Of a stretch of DNA of 52,225 nt, positions 1 to 7,464 are shown one piece after another. This DNA is from JBGCEZ01 sp045106735 (GTDB lineage Bacteria > Planctomycetota > Phycisphaerae > Phycisphaerales > SM1A02): the NCBI GenBank assembly GCA_045106735.1, contig JBGCEZ010000080.1:1-52225 (forward strand), in the 5' to 3' direction. Position 1 is the stretch's first letter. Each line of letters starts with the position of its first letter. The position numbers and the translations under genes are program-made. The notes under the pieces were generated by a model. The model saw only the letters and a program-made list of their open reading frames with translations. It was not told the DNA's origin and ran no database searches.

Positions 1-548
1 GGCGGCAGCACGAACTGCGTGTGGTACGCCTCGACGCTCGCCCGCTTTTGCTCGGTGAACCCGGTGATGTCCACGCAGAACGTCGGATTGGCCACCCAGC
101 GCAGGTGCGTGGCGTAGTAGTAGAAGAGCCAGCGCGGATAGATCGGTTCACCCGGCAAGTCGATCTTGGTGAGCTTGGCGTCGAAGCGCGCGTCTTCCAC
201 GATTCGCGTGGTGGCCACGTGGTCGGGATGCTGGTCTTCGAAGAACGGCACAAACACGATGTCCGCCTGATGTTCGCGAATCACCCCGGCCACGGCGTGC
301 CGCGACTCGATCGAGTGCTCGACGAAACGGTTCGGCAGATCGATGCATCGCCGCTCCACGCCCAGAATCTTCGCCGCCGCCGCTGCTTCCTTGGCCCGGG
401 TCTCGGGATCGCCAAGCGGCGTCGGTTCGCCATTGGTCATGTCCAGCAGCAGGACGTCATGCCCCTGGCCCACGAGGCGGGCAATCGTGCCGCCCATGCC
501 GATTTCCTGATCATCCGGATGGGGGCCGACAACGAGGATGCGGGTCAT
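1..548 (-). CDS. PIG-L/LmbE-family deacetylase, BshB1-like (3' end cut by window edge)
   Basis: The frame opens at ATG 548 and runs off the left edge after 182 codons, so the C-terminus is missing. Zinc-dependent N-acetylglucosamine deacetylase family. The signature HPDDQE lies at residues 10-15 and a second zinc-site motif, HPDH, at 107-110, both intact. The downstream pattern (VDIT...EQK...AYHTQF) resembles BshB1, which deacetylates GlcNAc-malate in bacillithiol synthesis, but many planctomycete paralogs share it and no bshA or bshC is visible here. The exact substrate is therefore unproven. It is transcribed divergently from the SDR at 741. The Shine-Dalgarno is weak (GGAA about 8 nt upstream). 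Confidence 0.85.
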   Translation of the reverse strand, partial: MTRILVVGPHPDDQEIGMGGTIARLVGQGHDVLLLDMTNGEPTPLGDPETRAKEAAAAAKILGVERRCIDLPNRFVEHSIESRHAVAGVIREHQADIVFVPFFEDQHPDHVATTRIVEDARFDAKLTKIDLPGEPIYPRWLFYYYATHLRWVANPTFCVDITGFTEQKRASVEAYHTQFVLP

Positions 549-694
549 GATTGGATTCCGTGGACGGTGAGCGGGCCGGCGAGAAAACGATCTCGCACGA
601 TAGCCCGGTCACCGAGCTCCCGGGGATACCATCACCGGCCGCCCTTCTGGCGTCCCTCAATCCCACCTTTGGCCTACGCATGGCTCGTCCTTGG

Positions 695-721
695 CCCACG
701 CACGACCCACGCACGACCCAC
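695..721. repeat. 11-bp direct repeat upstream of the SDR gene
   Basis: The unit CCCACGCACGA occurs twice in tandem, followed by a partial third copy. It lies in the divergent promoter region between the deacetylase and SDR genes. It could be a regulator site or a simple replication-slippage repeat. No known operator was recognised. Confidence 0.5.
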
Positions 722-740
722 CCATTGGAGTGTTTCCCCG

Positions 741-1445
741 ATGTCCACCGAACGCGTCGCACTGATCACCGCCGGCGGCAGCGGCATGGGAGCCGGGGCC
801 GCACGCCGCCTGGCCGCCGATGGCCACCACGTCGCCATCCTGTCGTCGTCCGGCAAGGGCGAAGCGCTGGCCAAGGAACTCGGCGGCGTCGGCGTCACCG
901 GATCCAATCAGTCGCCCGACGATCTGAAGCGCCTCGTGGACCTGGCCGTTGATCGTTGGGGCCGCATTGACGTACTCGTCAACAGCGCCGGCCACGGCCC
1001 CCGCGCCGCCGTCCTTGAACTCAGCGACGAGGACTGGCATACGGGGATGGACGTCTACTTCTTGAACGTCGTCCGTCCGGCGCGCCTGGTGACGCCGATC
1101 ATGCAACAGCAGAAATCGGGGGCGATCATCAACATCTCGACGTTCGCCGCCTTCGAGCCCGATCCGGTGTTTCCGACGTCCGGCGTGTTTCGCGCCGGGC
1201 TCGCCGCGTTCACCAAGCTCTATTCCGATCGCTACGCGGCGGAGAACATCCGGATGAACAACGTGCTGCCGGGCTTCATCGACAGCCTGCCGGAGAAGGA
1301 AGAGTTCCGCGAGCGCATCCCGATGGAACGTTACGGCCGAACCGAAGAAGTCTCGGCGACGATCAGCTTCCTGGCCTCGGACGACGCGGCGTACATCACC
1401 GGGCAGAATCTCCGCGTCGACGGCGGCATCACGCGTTCGGTGTGA
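741..1445 (+). CDS. SDR-family protein with degenerate catalytic residues
   Basis: A 234-aa Rossmann protein of the short-chain dehydrogenase/reductase family. The nucleotide-binding glycine motif TAGGSGMG is at residues 10-17 and NSAG (usual NNAG) at 81-84. The C-terminal PGFI and VDGG segments are typical of FabG-like members. Aligned to FabG by equal spacing, the Ser-Tyr-Lys triad becomes Thr134, Ser147 and Arg151, so the classical YxxxK is absent. Either catalysis differs or the protein is a pseudoenzyme. Start ATG 741 has TTGGAG upstream. The frame stays open far upstream, but that part lies antisense to the deacetylase gene and has no family similarity. Confidence 0.85.
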   Translation: MSTERVALITAGGSGMGAGAARRLAADGHHVAILSSSGKGEALAKELGGVGVTGSNQSPDDLKRLVDLAVDRWGRIDVLVNSAGHGPRAAVLELSDEDWHTGMDVYFLNVVRPARLVTPIMQQQKSGAIINISTFAAFEPDPVFPTSGVFRAGLAAFTKLYSDRYAAENIRMNNVLPGFIDSLPEKEEFRERIPMERYGRTEEVSATISFLASDDAAYITGQNLRVDGGITRSV

Positions 1446-1564
1446 GGCGGAGACGAGGCAACCGGTAACTGGTGACCGGGATGCCGGGATGCCGGCACAC
1501 GCCGAGTCCCCGCCGCCGGACGGCTTCGTCTGGCGCACGCGGGAATCGCTTCGCTCTGCGCGCG

Positions 1565-3979
1565 TCACCAACCGCCGTCGGCTTCCGCGGCGCGATCGGC
1601 GGCGAATGCTGTTCCTCGGATCCATCCGGCCATGGCGACGTGGGCGTCGGCCGTTTCACCATCATTCTCGGCCCGAGCGGCGGCTGCTTCCAGGACGTGC
1701 CAGCTGAGGGCTGCGAGATCGGCGCGGGCCGGCGGGACGCACGCGGCCAGCAATGATGCCGGCACGCGGCCGCCAGATGTCGCGCGGTCGGCCGCTCCGT
1801 CTTCAGACTCCCGATCCGCATCGGCTCCACCGGCGCGCGGGCGTTCGTCGGACGACGCGAGCACGACCGTGGCGAGATCGGGGCCGCCGGGAACGACGCC
1901 CCAGCGCGGCGCGGCATCGGCCCATGCTCGGGCCCCGGCCACCGGTTCGCGGGCCGCGACCACCGCATCAATGATGGCCGGGGGCGCGGCGCTCAGGGCG
2001 CGACCCAAGGCCTGCCGGACCGCTCGCTCGGCCGCCCCCACGATGGCATCACCGCCGGCCGGGAACATCGCGTCCGGCGAGGCGTCGGCGGCGCCGGGGC
2101 CCCACCGCTCGACGTCGGCCCGGGCGTCGGCCACCGCAACCAATTGTCGGGCGAGCAGCGCGAGCGACTCGGCCGCTTCGGCGTCGGCGGCCGCGGGCTG
2201 GCCAAGAAGCAGCCCCAACCGGCCCCGCACCGCGGCCTTCCGGCGTTCTTGCAGCGCGGCGCCGTCGCCGGCGAGCAATTCGGCCAGGACCATCTCGCCA
2301 TCACCGGCCACCGCCCGACCAATCCGCGTACTCGCGGCGTCGTCACCCGCCTGGGTCAGAAATCCGGCAAGTCCCGAGAGTCGTCGCCCCGCCTCCACCC
2401 GCAGTGAGGATGATCCGAGCTGCACAAGCCACTCGTCCACGCGAGCCTGGGCCGGCGCCCGCAGTTCGGCGTCGATGGCCCCCGCCGTGTCGAGCCAGCC
2501 GGCACGGGCGGCAAGCCAATCCATGCGGTCGATCGATTGCTGCATGCCCGAGACGATCGACACCAACGCCGGATCGCTCACGGCGCCGGGTCCGTAGATC
2601 AACTCGGCCAACGCATCGATGGCGGCCAAGTCCGCCTCTTCCGCCCGTTCGTACAGCACGCGGCCGAGCCGCCGCAGTTCGACCGGCAAGTTCGGCGGCG
2701 CTGGCCGCGCGCCGATCATGGTCCGCCGCGCCGAGAGCTCGGCCACGCGTCCGAGCCGCGTCCATGCTTCGCGCGTTTCCGCGTCGCTCACCGGTTCGGC
2801 GTCATTGGCCGGGCGTGGGGCGCGGGTGGGATCGACGACCGCGGCCGCGCCATCCGGCCAACGATCGATGATCGTGCGGACCGCGCTGCGAAAGCGAGCC
2901 CGTCGCCGGCCCCGCGGCTCGGAGTCGTTCACGGCCTCGATCACCGAGGCGGCAAGGTGGGAGAGTTCGAGTTCCGACGCGCTCATCGCCGCGGCAACGT
3001 CTTCCCGGCGGAACGTCATGAGGCGCTGGGCATCGGTACCGAGCCAGGTTGCTTCATCCATTGCCGCGTCCAGCCGGGCGGCGACGGCAATCGGGTCGAG
3101 TTCGTCGGCGGTGGAATGGGCGCCCACCCCCGTACCCGTACCCGAATCTCCACGCAAGGCATCGCGATCTCCGGCGGCGATCACCGCATCCATCATTGCC
3201 GCGGCCGAGCCGAAGCCCACCGCCGAACTCAGGAGCGTGCGGGCCGCGCCGGCCAATCGTTCCCGGGCCGGCACACGGCCGGTCTCGGGACCCGAGTCCA
3301 GGGCTTCGACGAACGCGGCCACGCTGGCCGCCGACGCTTCATCCCCCGCCAGCTGCCGGCGGAAGAGTGCGTCCCAATGCCCGGACTCGGCCATGAGCTG
3401 CGTGGCCAGCACCACGTCGGCCCGGCCCGCTGGCGTTGCGGTATCCGACGCAAGGGCCAGCTCAAGCACGACCGCGCGCAGGGCGTCGGCCGCGGAAACA
3501 AGCGCGCCCGCATCACCGGCCGATGGAGCAAGCCGCCGAAGCAACGCCCGATGTTCATCGGCGGCCGTTTCGATCGCCGCCGCCGCGTAGCGCGTGGCGG
3601 GCGGATCGGCGGGGCGACGCACGCCGAGGTCCGGGCGGCCGGTGGGCCCGGCATCCTGGGCCGCGACGACCATCGCGGACGTCCGCGTGGCGGCACTGGC
3701 CGATGACCCGAGCTTGACCAGCCCGAGCTCGATCGGCCCGAGTTCGATCGGCCCAACCTCGACCCGCCCGCGTTCGTCGAGCATCACGTCGCCAAGCCAC
3801 GCGGTTCCGAGCAAGCCCCCCACGACAAGCAGGCCAACGCGGCGAATCAATTGGCGGCTGGCTTGGCGATCGGCTCGGCGATCGGCGTGGCAATTGGCCT
3901 GGCGACCCGCACCACGCCGCATCCAACTCCCACCCGCCCACTCGGCGAATCCGCCACGTTCGGTGCATTCACGCTTCAT
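1565..3979 (-). CDS. Unknown Ala-rich membrane-anchored protein, 804 aa
   Basis: I do not recognise this family. The chosen start ATG 3979 sits behind a strong GGGAGG embedded in the end of the glycosyltransferase gene, so the two genes overlap by 11 nt. An in-frame ATG at 3922 is an alternative. The N-terminus is basic, with repeated Arg/Gln/Ala, followed by one hydrophobic segment around residues 46-66 (LLVVGGLLG) that looks like a signal anchor. The rest is a long Ala/Asp/Arg-rich region, probably mostly helical, without cysteine-rich or catalytic motifs that I can name. It is the last gene of a four-gene operon. Its third-position GC bias and unbroken length support real coding. Confidence 0.7.
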   Translation of the reverse strand: MKRECTERGGFAEWAGGSWMRRGAGRQANCHADRRADRQASRQLIRRVGLLVVGGLLGTAWLGDVMLDERGRVEVGPIELGPIELGLVKLGSSASAATRTSAMVVAAQDAGPTGRPDLGVRRPADPPATRYAAAAIETAADEHRALLRRLAPSAGDAGALVSAADALRAVVLELALASDTATPAGRADVVLATQLMAESGHWDALFRRQLAGDEASAASVAAFVEALDSGPETGRVPARERLAGAARTLLSSAVGFGSAAAMMDAVIAAGDRDALRGDSGTGTGVGAHSTADELDPIAVAARLDAAMDEATWLGTDAQRLMTFRREDVAAAMSASELELSHLAASVIEAVNDSEPRGRRRARFRSAVRTIIDRWPDGAAAVVDPTRAPRPANDAEPVSDAETREAWTRLGRVAELSARRTMIGARPAPPNLPVELRRLGRVLYERAEEADLAAIDALAELIYGPGAVSDPALVSIVSGMQQSIDRMDWLAARAGWLDTAGAIDAELRAPAQARVDEWLVQLGSSSLRVEAGRRLSGLAGFLTQAGDDAASTRIGRAVAGDGEMVLAELLAGDGAALQERRKAAVRGRLGLLLGQPAAADAEAAESLALLARQLVAVADARADVERWGPGAADASPDAMFPAGGDAIVGAAERAVRQALGRALSAAPPAIIDAVVAAREPVAGARAWADAAPRWGVVPGGPDLATVVLASSDERPRAGGADADRESEDGAADRATSGGRVPASLLAACVPPARADLAALSWHVLEAAAARAENDGETADAHVAMAGWIRGTAFAADRAAEADGGW

Positions 3980-5138
3980 CCAGTACCTCCCGGTAGTGCA
4001 CGTCGAGCGCATCCACCATCGCCCGAGCCGCAAAGCGCGTCCCGCAGAGTTCGCGGCCGCGCGCGGCCCGCGCCCGCGCCGCATCCCCATCATCTCGAAT
4101 CGACGCGACGGCGGCGGCGATGCCCTCGCGATCCCCCGGCGACAGCAACCATCCGGTCTCGCCGTCGATGCACACTTCGCGCGTGCCGTCCACGTCGTAG
4201 GCGATCACCGGCAGTCCGCTCAGCATGCCCTGCGTCACCACGCGCGGCAGGCCCTCGCGGTACGACGCATGGATCAGGACGTCCATCGCCCGGTGGAACC
4301 GCGGGATCTCCGTCGGCGGCACGAGTCCGGTGGTGATGATGCGCTCGCGCACGCCGAGTTCATCGGCCCGGGCCAGGAGTCGATCGCGCCACCATCCATC
4401 CCCAACCCAGAGCAGCTTCATCCGCGGATCGGCCTGCATGGCGGGTCCCAAGGCATCTAGCACGTCGTCGTGGCCCTTGAGTTCGGCGAGCCGGCTGACC
4501 GTGCCGACGACAAAGTCATCGCCGGCGATGCCCAGCGACGCCCGCACCTCGGCCGGATCGTCCGGAGCCTCCAGGAAGTGCTCGGTTTCCATGCCCGACC
4601 AGACGATGTGGTACTGCTCCGGCCGGCCCACGCCGGCGGCCAACGCCTGATCGCGCATCGCGCCGGCCACGCACAGAATGCGGTGGCAGCGCCGGGCGGC
4701 GTACTTCTCGGCCGCGATGTAGATCGCATTGCGCCACTTGGCCTGGTACGGATGAAATGCCAAGCCGTGGATCGTGTGGATGACCGCCGGAACCCGCTCG
4801 GCCCACGCCGCCGCCCGGCCGAGGATGCCGGCCTTGGACGAGTGCGTATGCACCACGTCCGGCCGCCACGCGCGAATCAACGTGCGCAGGTCGCGCTGAC
4901 AAAGCCAATCACGCCGCGGCGACAACTGCCGCACCAGATGCGGGGTCTCGATCGTCTCGATGCCGCCGTGGGCCTGGGCCCGGTCGAGCATCGAACCTTC
5001 GGGACCGTAGATCGGCCCGTAGACCAGCGACACGGTGTTGCCATCGTCGGACTGTCCGGCGCACGAAAGCAGCGTGTTTTCCTGCGATCCGCCGAGGATC
5101 AACCGGGTCGAGATGTGCATGATGCGCAGCGGCTTCAC
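3969..5138 (-). CDS. GT4-family glycosyltransferase
   Basis: A 389-aa GT-B fold glycosyltransferase that transfers a sugar from a nucleotide donor to an unknown acceptor, probably for envelope polysaccharide. The N-terminal strand (IMHIST, then LGGSQ near residues 16-19) and the HTHSSKAG segment at 97-104 are typical of GT4. In the C-terminal half, VGTVSRLAELKGH (211-223) and EGLP at 295-298 form the donor site. The usual E-x7-E reads E295-x7-Q303. The start is taken as GTG 5138, which overlaps the truA stop as GTGA. A longer frame to 5177 lies inside truA. The acceptor cannot be told from sequence. Confidence 0.88.
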   Translation of the reverse strand: MKPLRIMHISTRLILGGSQENTLLSCAGQSDDGNTVSLVYGPIYGPEGSMLDRAQAHGGIETIETPHLVRQLSPRRDWLCQRDLRTLIRAWRPDVVHTHSSKAGILGRAAAWAERVPAVIHTIHGLAFHPYQAKWRNAIYIAAEKYAARRCHRILCVAGAMRDQALAAGVGRPEQYHIVWSGMETEHFLEAPDDPAEVRASLGIAGDDFVVGTVSRLAELKGHDDVLDALGPAMQADPRMKLLWVGDGWWRDRLLARADELGVRERIITTGLVPPTEIPRFHRAMDVLIHASYREGLPRVVTQGMLSGLPVIAYDVDGTREVCIDGETGWLLSPGDREGIAAAVASIRDDGDAARARAARGRELCGTRFAARAMVDALDVHYREVLDEA

Positions 5139-6034
5139 GGGGCGGGCTCCGGACAAAGGGCGTCCGCGGCGGCCCACGGCATCGCGGTCAGCCGGTCGAT
5201 CATCGTGTCGTGCCCGGCGCCGGATGCCGCTTCCACGGTGGCGACAAGATCGGCGGCGGGCGCGTCTCCGTCGTAGCGGATCCAGAGCAGGCTCAGCCCC
5301 TCGGGCGGCATGGTCGGGCCGGCCGCGCGACGTTCACCGGACGCAATCACGTCCGGGATGGCGTCTGCATCCATGCGCCCGCGCCCCACTTCGTGCAGCG
5401 TGCCGGCGATGATCCGCACCATGTTCCAAAGAAACCCTTCGCCGCACACATCGATGCGCACGCGGTGCGGGCCGTCGGCCGACACCTGGCAACTGGTCAC
5501 CGTGCGCACGGTCGACTCGCGGCCGTGGTGCAACTTGGTGAACGCGGCAAAGTCGTGCGTGCCAACAAGGTGATTCGCCGCCGCTTGCATGGCGCCAGCG
5601 TCGAGCACCTCGGGGCTGAAGGTGACGTGCGGGCGATCAAAGAGCGGGCGTGGCGCCCCACGCTTCCCGCCGTGGCCGATCACGTACCGGTACTGCTTTT
5701 CCCGCGCCCCCGAAATCGGATTGAAGTCTTCGTCGACCACGCCGACCCGGGAGACCAGGACGTCTGGCGGCAACCAACTGTTGAGGGCCCGGATCAGCCG
5801 CTCGGGCTCCAGCGCGCGATCACTGGTGAATGCCGCGGTCTGGCCGAGCGCGTGCACCCCGCTGTCGGTGCGCGACGCGCCCAGCAAATTCAATGGCTCC
5901 TTCATCACCGCCCGCGCGCAAGACTCCAACGTGCCCTGCGCGGTCCGCAAGGGCTCGGAGTCCTGGGGGTGCTGCTTCTGCCACCCCTTGAAGTCGGTGC
6001 CGTCGTAGGCGACGGTCAGGCGATACCGCGGCAT
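5135..6034 (-). CDS. truA: tRNA pseudouridine(38-40) synthase TruA
   Basis: A 299-aa enzyme that isomerises uridine to pseudouridine at positions 38-40 of the tRNA anticodon arm. It starts VAYDGTDFKGWQ, the TruA signature, and carries GASRTDSGVHA with catalytic Asp57. The later FLWNMVR and GRG segments also match. Length is slightly above the usual 245-270 because of a C-terminal tail of about 40 residues beyond the core. Start ATG 6034 is preceded by GGAGG; the longer frame to 6766 is antisense noise over the upstream gene. It lies 23 nt after the kinase-like gene and overlaps the glycosyltransferase start by 4 nt. Confidence 0.95.
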   Translation of the reverse strand: MPRYRLTVAYDGTDFKGWQKQHPQDSEPLRTAQGTLESCARAVMKEPLNLLGASRTDSGVHALGQTAAFTSDRALEPERLIRALNSWLPPDVLVSRVGVVDEDFNPISGAREKQYRYVIGHGGKRGAPRPLFDRPHVTFSPEVLDAGAMQAAANHLVGTHDFAAFTKLHHGRESTVRTVTSCQVSADGPHRVRIDVCGEGFLWNMVRIIAGTLHEVGRGRMDADAIPDVIASGERRAAGPTMPPEGLSLLWIRYDGDAPAADLVATVEAASGAGHDTMIDRLTAMPWAAADALCPEPAP

Positions 6035-6057
6035 GGGCGACGTCCTCCGCCGGTGGC

Positions 6058-7197
6058 TCAGCCGCCGCCGGACGTGGCCGCGGCCTCGGCGAACATGCCA
6101 CGTTCCTCGAAGTGGGCGAGGGCCTCGTCGACGCTGGAGAAGATCTTGGTGGCCGTCTCGGTGATGAACGGACTGGGGCTCTTCTTGGGCTTCCACACCA
6201 CGTACACGTCCTTGGTGTGCTCGAAGGCGTGCTGCAGTTCGCGCTCGACGCCGCTCGACAGGCCCGGAACGCCGCCCGGCAGTTCCGGCACCAGCGACAC
6301 GATCATGTCCGACTGGTCGATGAGCTTGAAGTCGCGCATGTAGATCTGGCCGTCGATGTCGCCGGCGATTTCCATGATCTCGCGGACCGGCACGCGGATC
6401 GGTGCGTCGCCCTCGCGGCCGCCGAAGCTGTGGGCTTCCACGTCCAGGAAGTCGCGCCCCTCGCGGGTGGCTTCGATGCCGCGATCGAGCAACAGCTTCT
6501 CGTCCACGTCGCCCGGGTCGAACGTAATAAAGTGCTTGGCCAACTCGGCGCGGAACTGATCGATCTCGGCCAGGACGTCCGGCATGTCCACCACGTGGCT
6601 CATGGGGAAACTCGGATACACCTTGCGCATCCCGGGGTTCGCGATGAGGCGGCAGGCCGTCTCGATCGTGTCCATCTGCCGGCCGCGGCTCAAGATGTAG
6701 AAGTTCTCTCGCGCTCCCATCGCTTGGGCGAGCAACTCGGTGGCGAGGATTTCTTCTTCGCGCCACACCATGCAGTCCTTGAGCGTGGCGTCGACTTCGT
6801 GTTCTTCGTGGAGGCGGTGGTGGACGACTTCAATGTTGTCGACCAAGCAGATGAACATGTCGGCCTGGAGCTGTTCCATCTGGTCAAAGTCGAACGCGCT
6901 GAACAAGCCGTGCCGCCAGCGGAAGGTGGCGTGGGTGTTGACGATCATGTGCGGGTGATCGGCGGCGGGCATCGACTGGCTGATGATGTCCTTGAAGGCC
7001 GAACGGCGCAGGCTGGCCAAGCGGCTCAGCGGCAGGTCAAGGATGCGACCGGGGCGCACGTCCGGGGCCTCGCCGTACATCATCGAGCCGACGTGGAACG
7101 TCTTCACCGGCACGCCGCCGCCGGCGAGCTTGTTCACGACCGCATCGATGTAGGGCCGCTTCTGCATGCCGATCTGACCGGTGATGACCGCGCGCAT
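6058..7197 (-). CDS. Adenylate-kinase-like P-loop domain fused to nucleoside-deoxyribosyltransferase-like domain
   Basis: A 379-aa two-domain protein. Residues 1-190 resemble archaeal-type adenylate kinase (AdkA): ITGQIGMQK at 5-13 in the Walker A position, FHVGSMMY (34-41) where AdkA has its FG-V-ML strand, and IVNTHAT at 85-91. The Walker A is degenerate: the Lys is kept, but the expected Gly before it and Thr after it are Gln and Arg. Residues 190-340 match the pattern of nucleoside 2-deoxyribosyltransferases: KVYPSFP strand, FDP, RDFKLIDQSD (288-297) and SSGVERE (314-320) in the active-site region. These are inferences from motif order. It is the first gene of the operon with truA. GGAG precedes ATG 7197. 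Confidence 0.7.
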   Translation of the reverse strand: MRAVITGQIGMQKRPYIDAVVNKLAGGGVPVKTFHVGSMMYGEAPDVRPGRILDLPLSRLASLRRSAFKDIISQSMPAADHPHMIVNTHATFRWRHGLFSAFDFDQMEQLQADMFICLVDNIEVVHHRLHEEHEVDATLKDCMVWREEEILATELLAQAMGARENFYILSRGRQMDTIETACRLIANPGMRKVYPSFPMSHVVDMPDVLAEIDQFRAELAKHFITFDPGDVDEKLLLDRGIEATREGRDFLDVEAHSFGGREGDAPIRVPVREIMEIAGDIDGQIYMRDFKLIDQSDMIVSLVPELPGGVPGLSSGVERELQHAFEHTKDVYVVWKPKKSPSPFITETATKIFSSVDEALAHFEERGMFAEAAATSGGG

Positions 7198-7263
7198 GGA
7201 TGGTGCTCCGCCAGGTGAAATGCCCCAGGATGCCGCCGACGCGGCCGCAATCCGGGACCCCGC

Positions 7264-7269
7264 AGTATA
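7264..7269 (-). promoter_or_regulatory. Candidate -10 box for the 7197-1565 operon
   Basis: The minus strand reads TATACT, one change from TATAAT, 66 nt upstream of ATG 7197 in otherwise GC-rich DNA. No good TTGACA lies at 17 nt; a TTGCCG sits at 20 nt. The call rests on the -10 match alone. Confidence 0.4.
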
Positions 7270-7303
7270 CGCCGGCCCATCCCCCGCCTCGGCAAAACGA
7301 CGA

Positions 7304-7337
7304 AGCGACCCCTGGTCGTCAATGACCAGGGGCCGCT
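7304..7337 (-). terminator. Rho-independent-type hairpin after the porin gene
   Basis: An inverted repeat of about 13 bp (GCGACCCCTGGTC against GACCAGGGGCCGC, one G-T/A-C wobble) encloses a 6-nt loop. Read on the minus strand it is followed by a T-rich stretch ending in TTTT. It lies about 130 nt past the porin stop codon and before the promoter of the kinase-like operon, so it would insulate the two units. Confidence 0.7.
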
Positions 7338-7464
7338 TTCACGAGTGGATGCTCGTTTTCACCGTCCTGCCGGGCGGTGCCCATCCCCCCAGACGGGAGG
7401 CGGAGCCGAACCGGCGACGGCGGTGTCGCTCAGGGGGCGAGCTGATTGAGCCCGCCGCTCACGA

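Noticed and set aside
21..740. Long plus-strand frame joined in frame to the SDR gene
   Set aside because: It lies antisense to a clear deacetylase gene (HPDD and HPDH motifs), and the SDR family begins at 741.
5139..5177. Longer glycosyltransferase start at 5177
   Set aside because: It lies inside truA and lacks a Shine-Dalgarno; the GTG at 5138 overlaps the truA stop and fits the first conserved strand.
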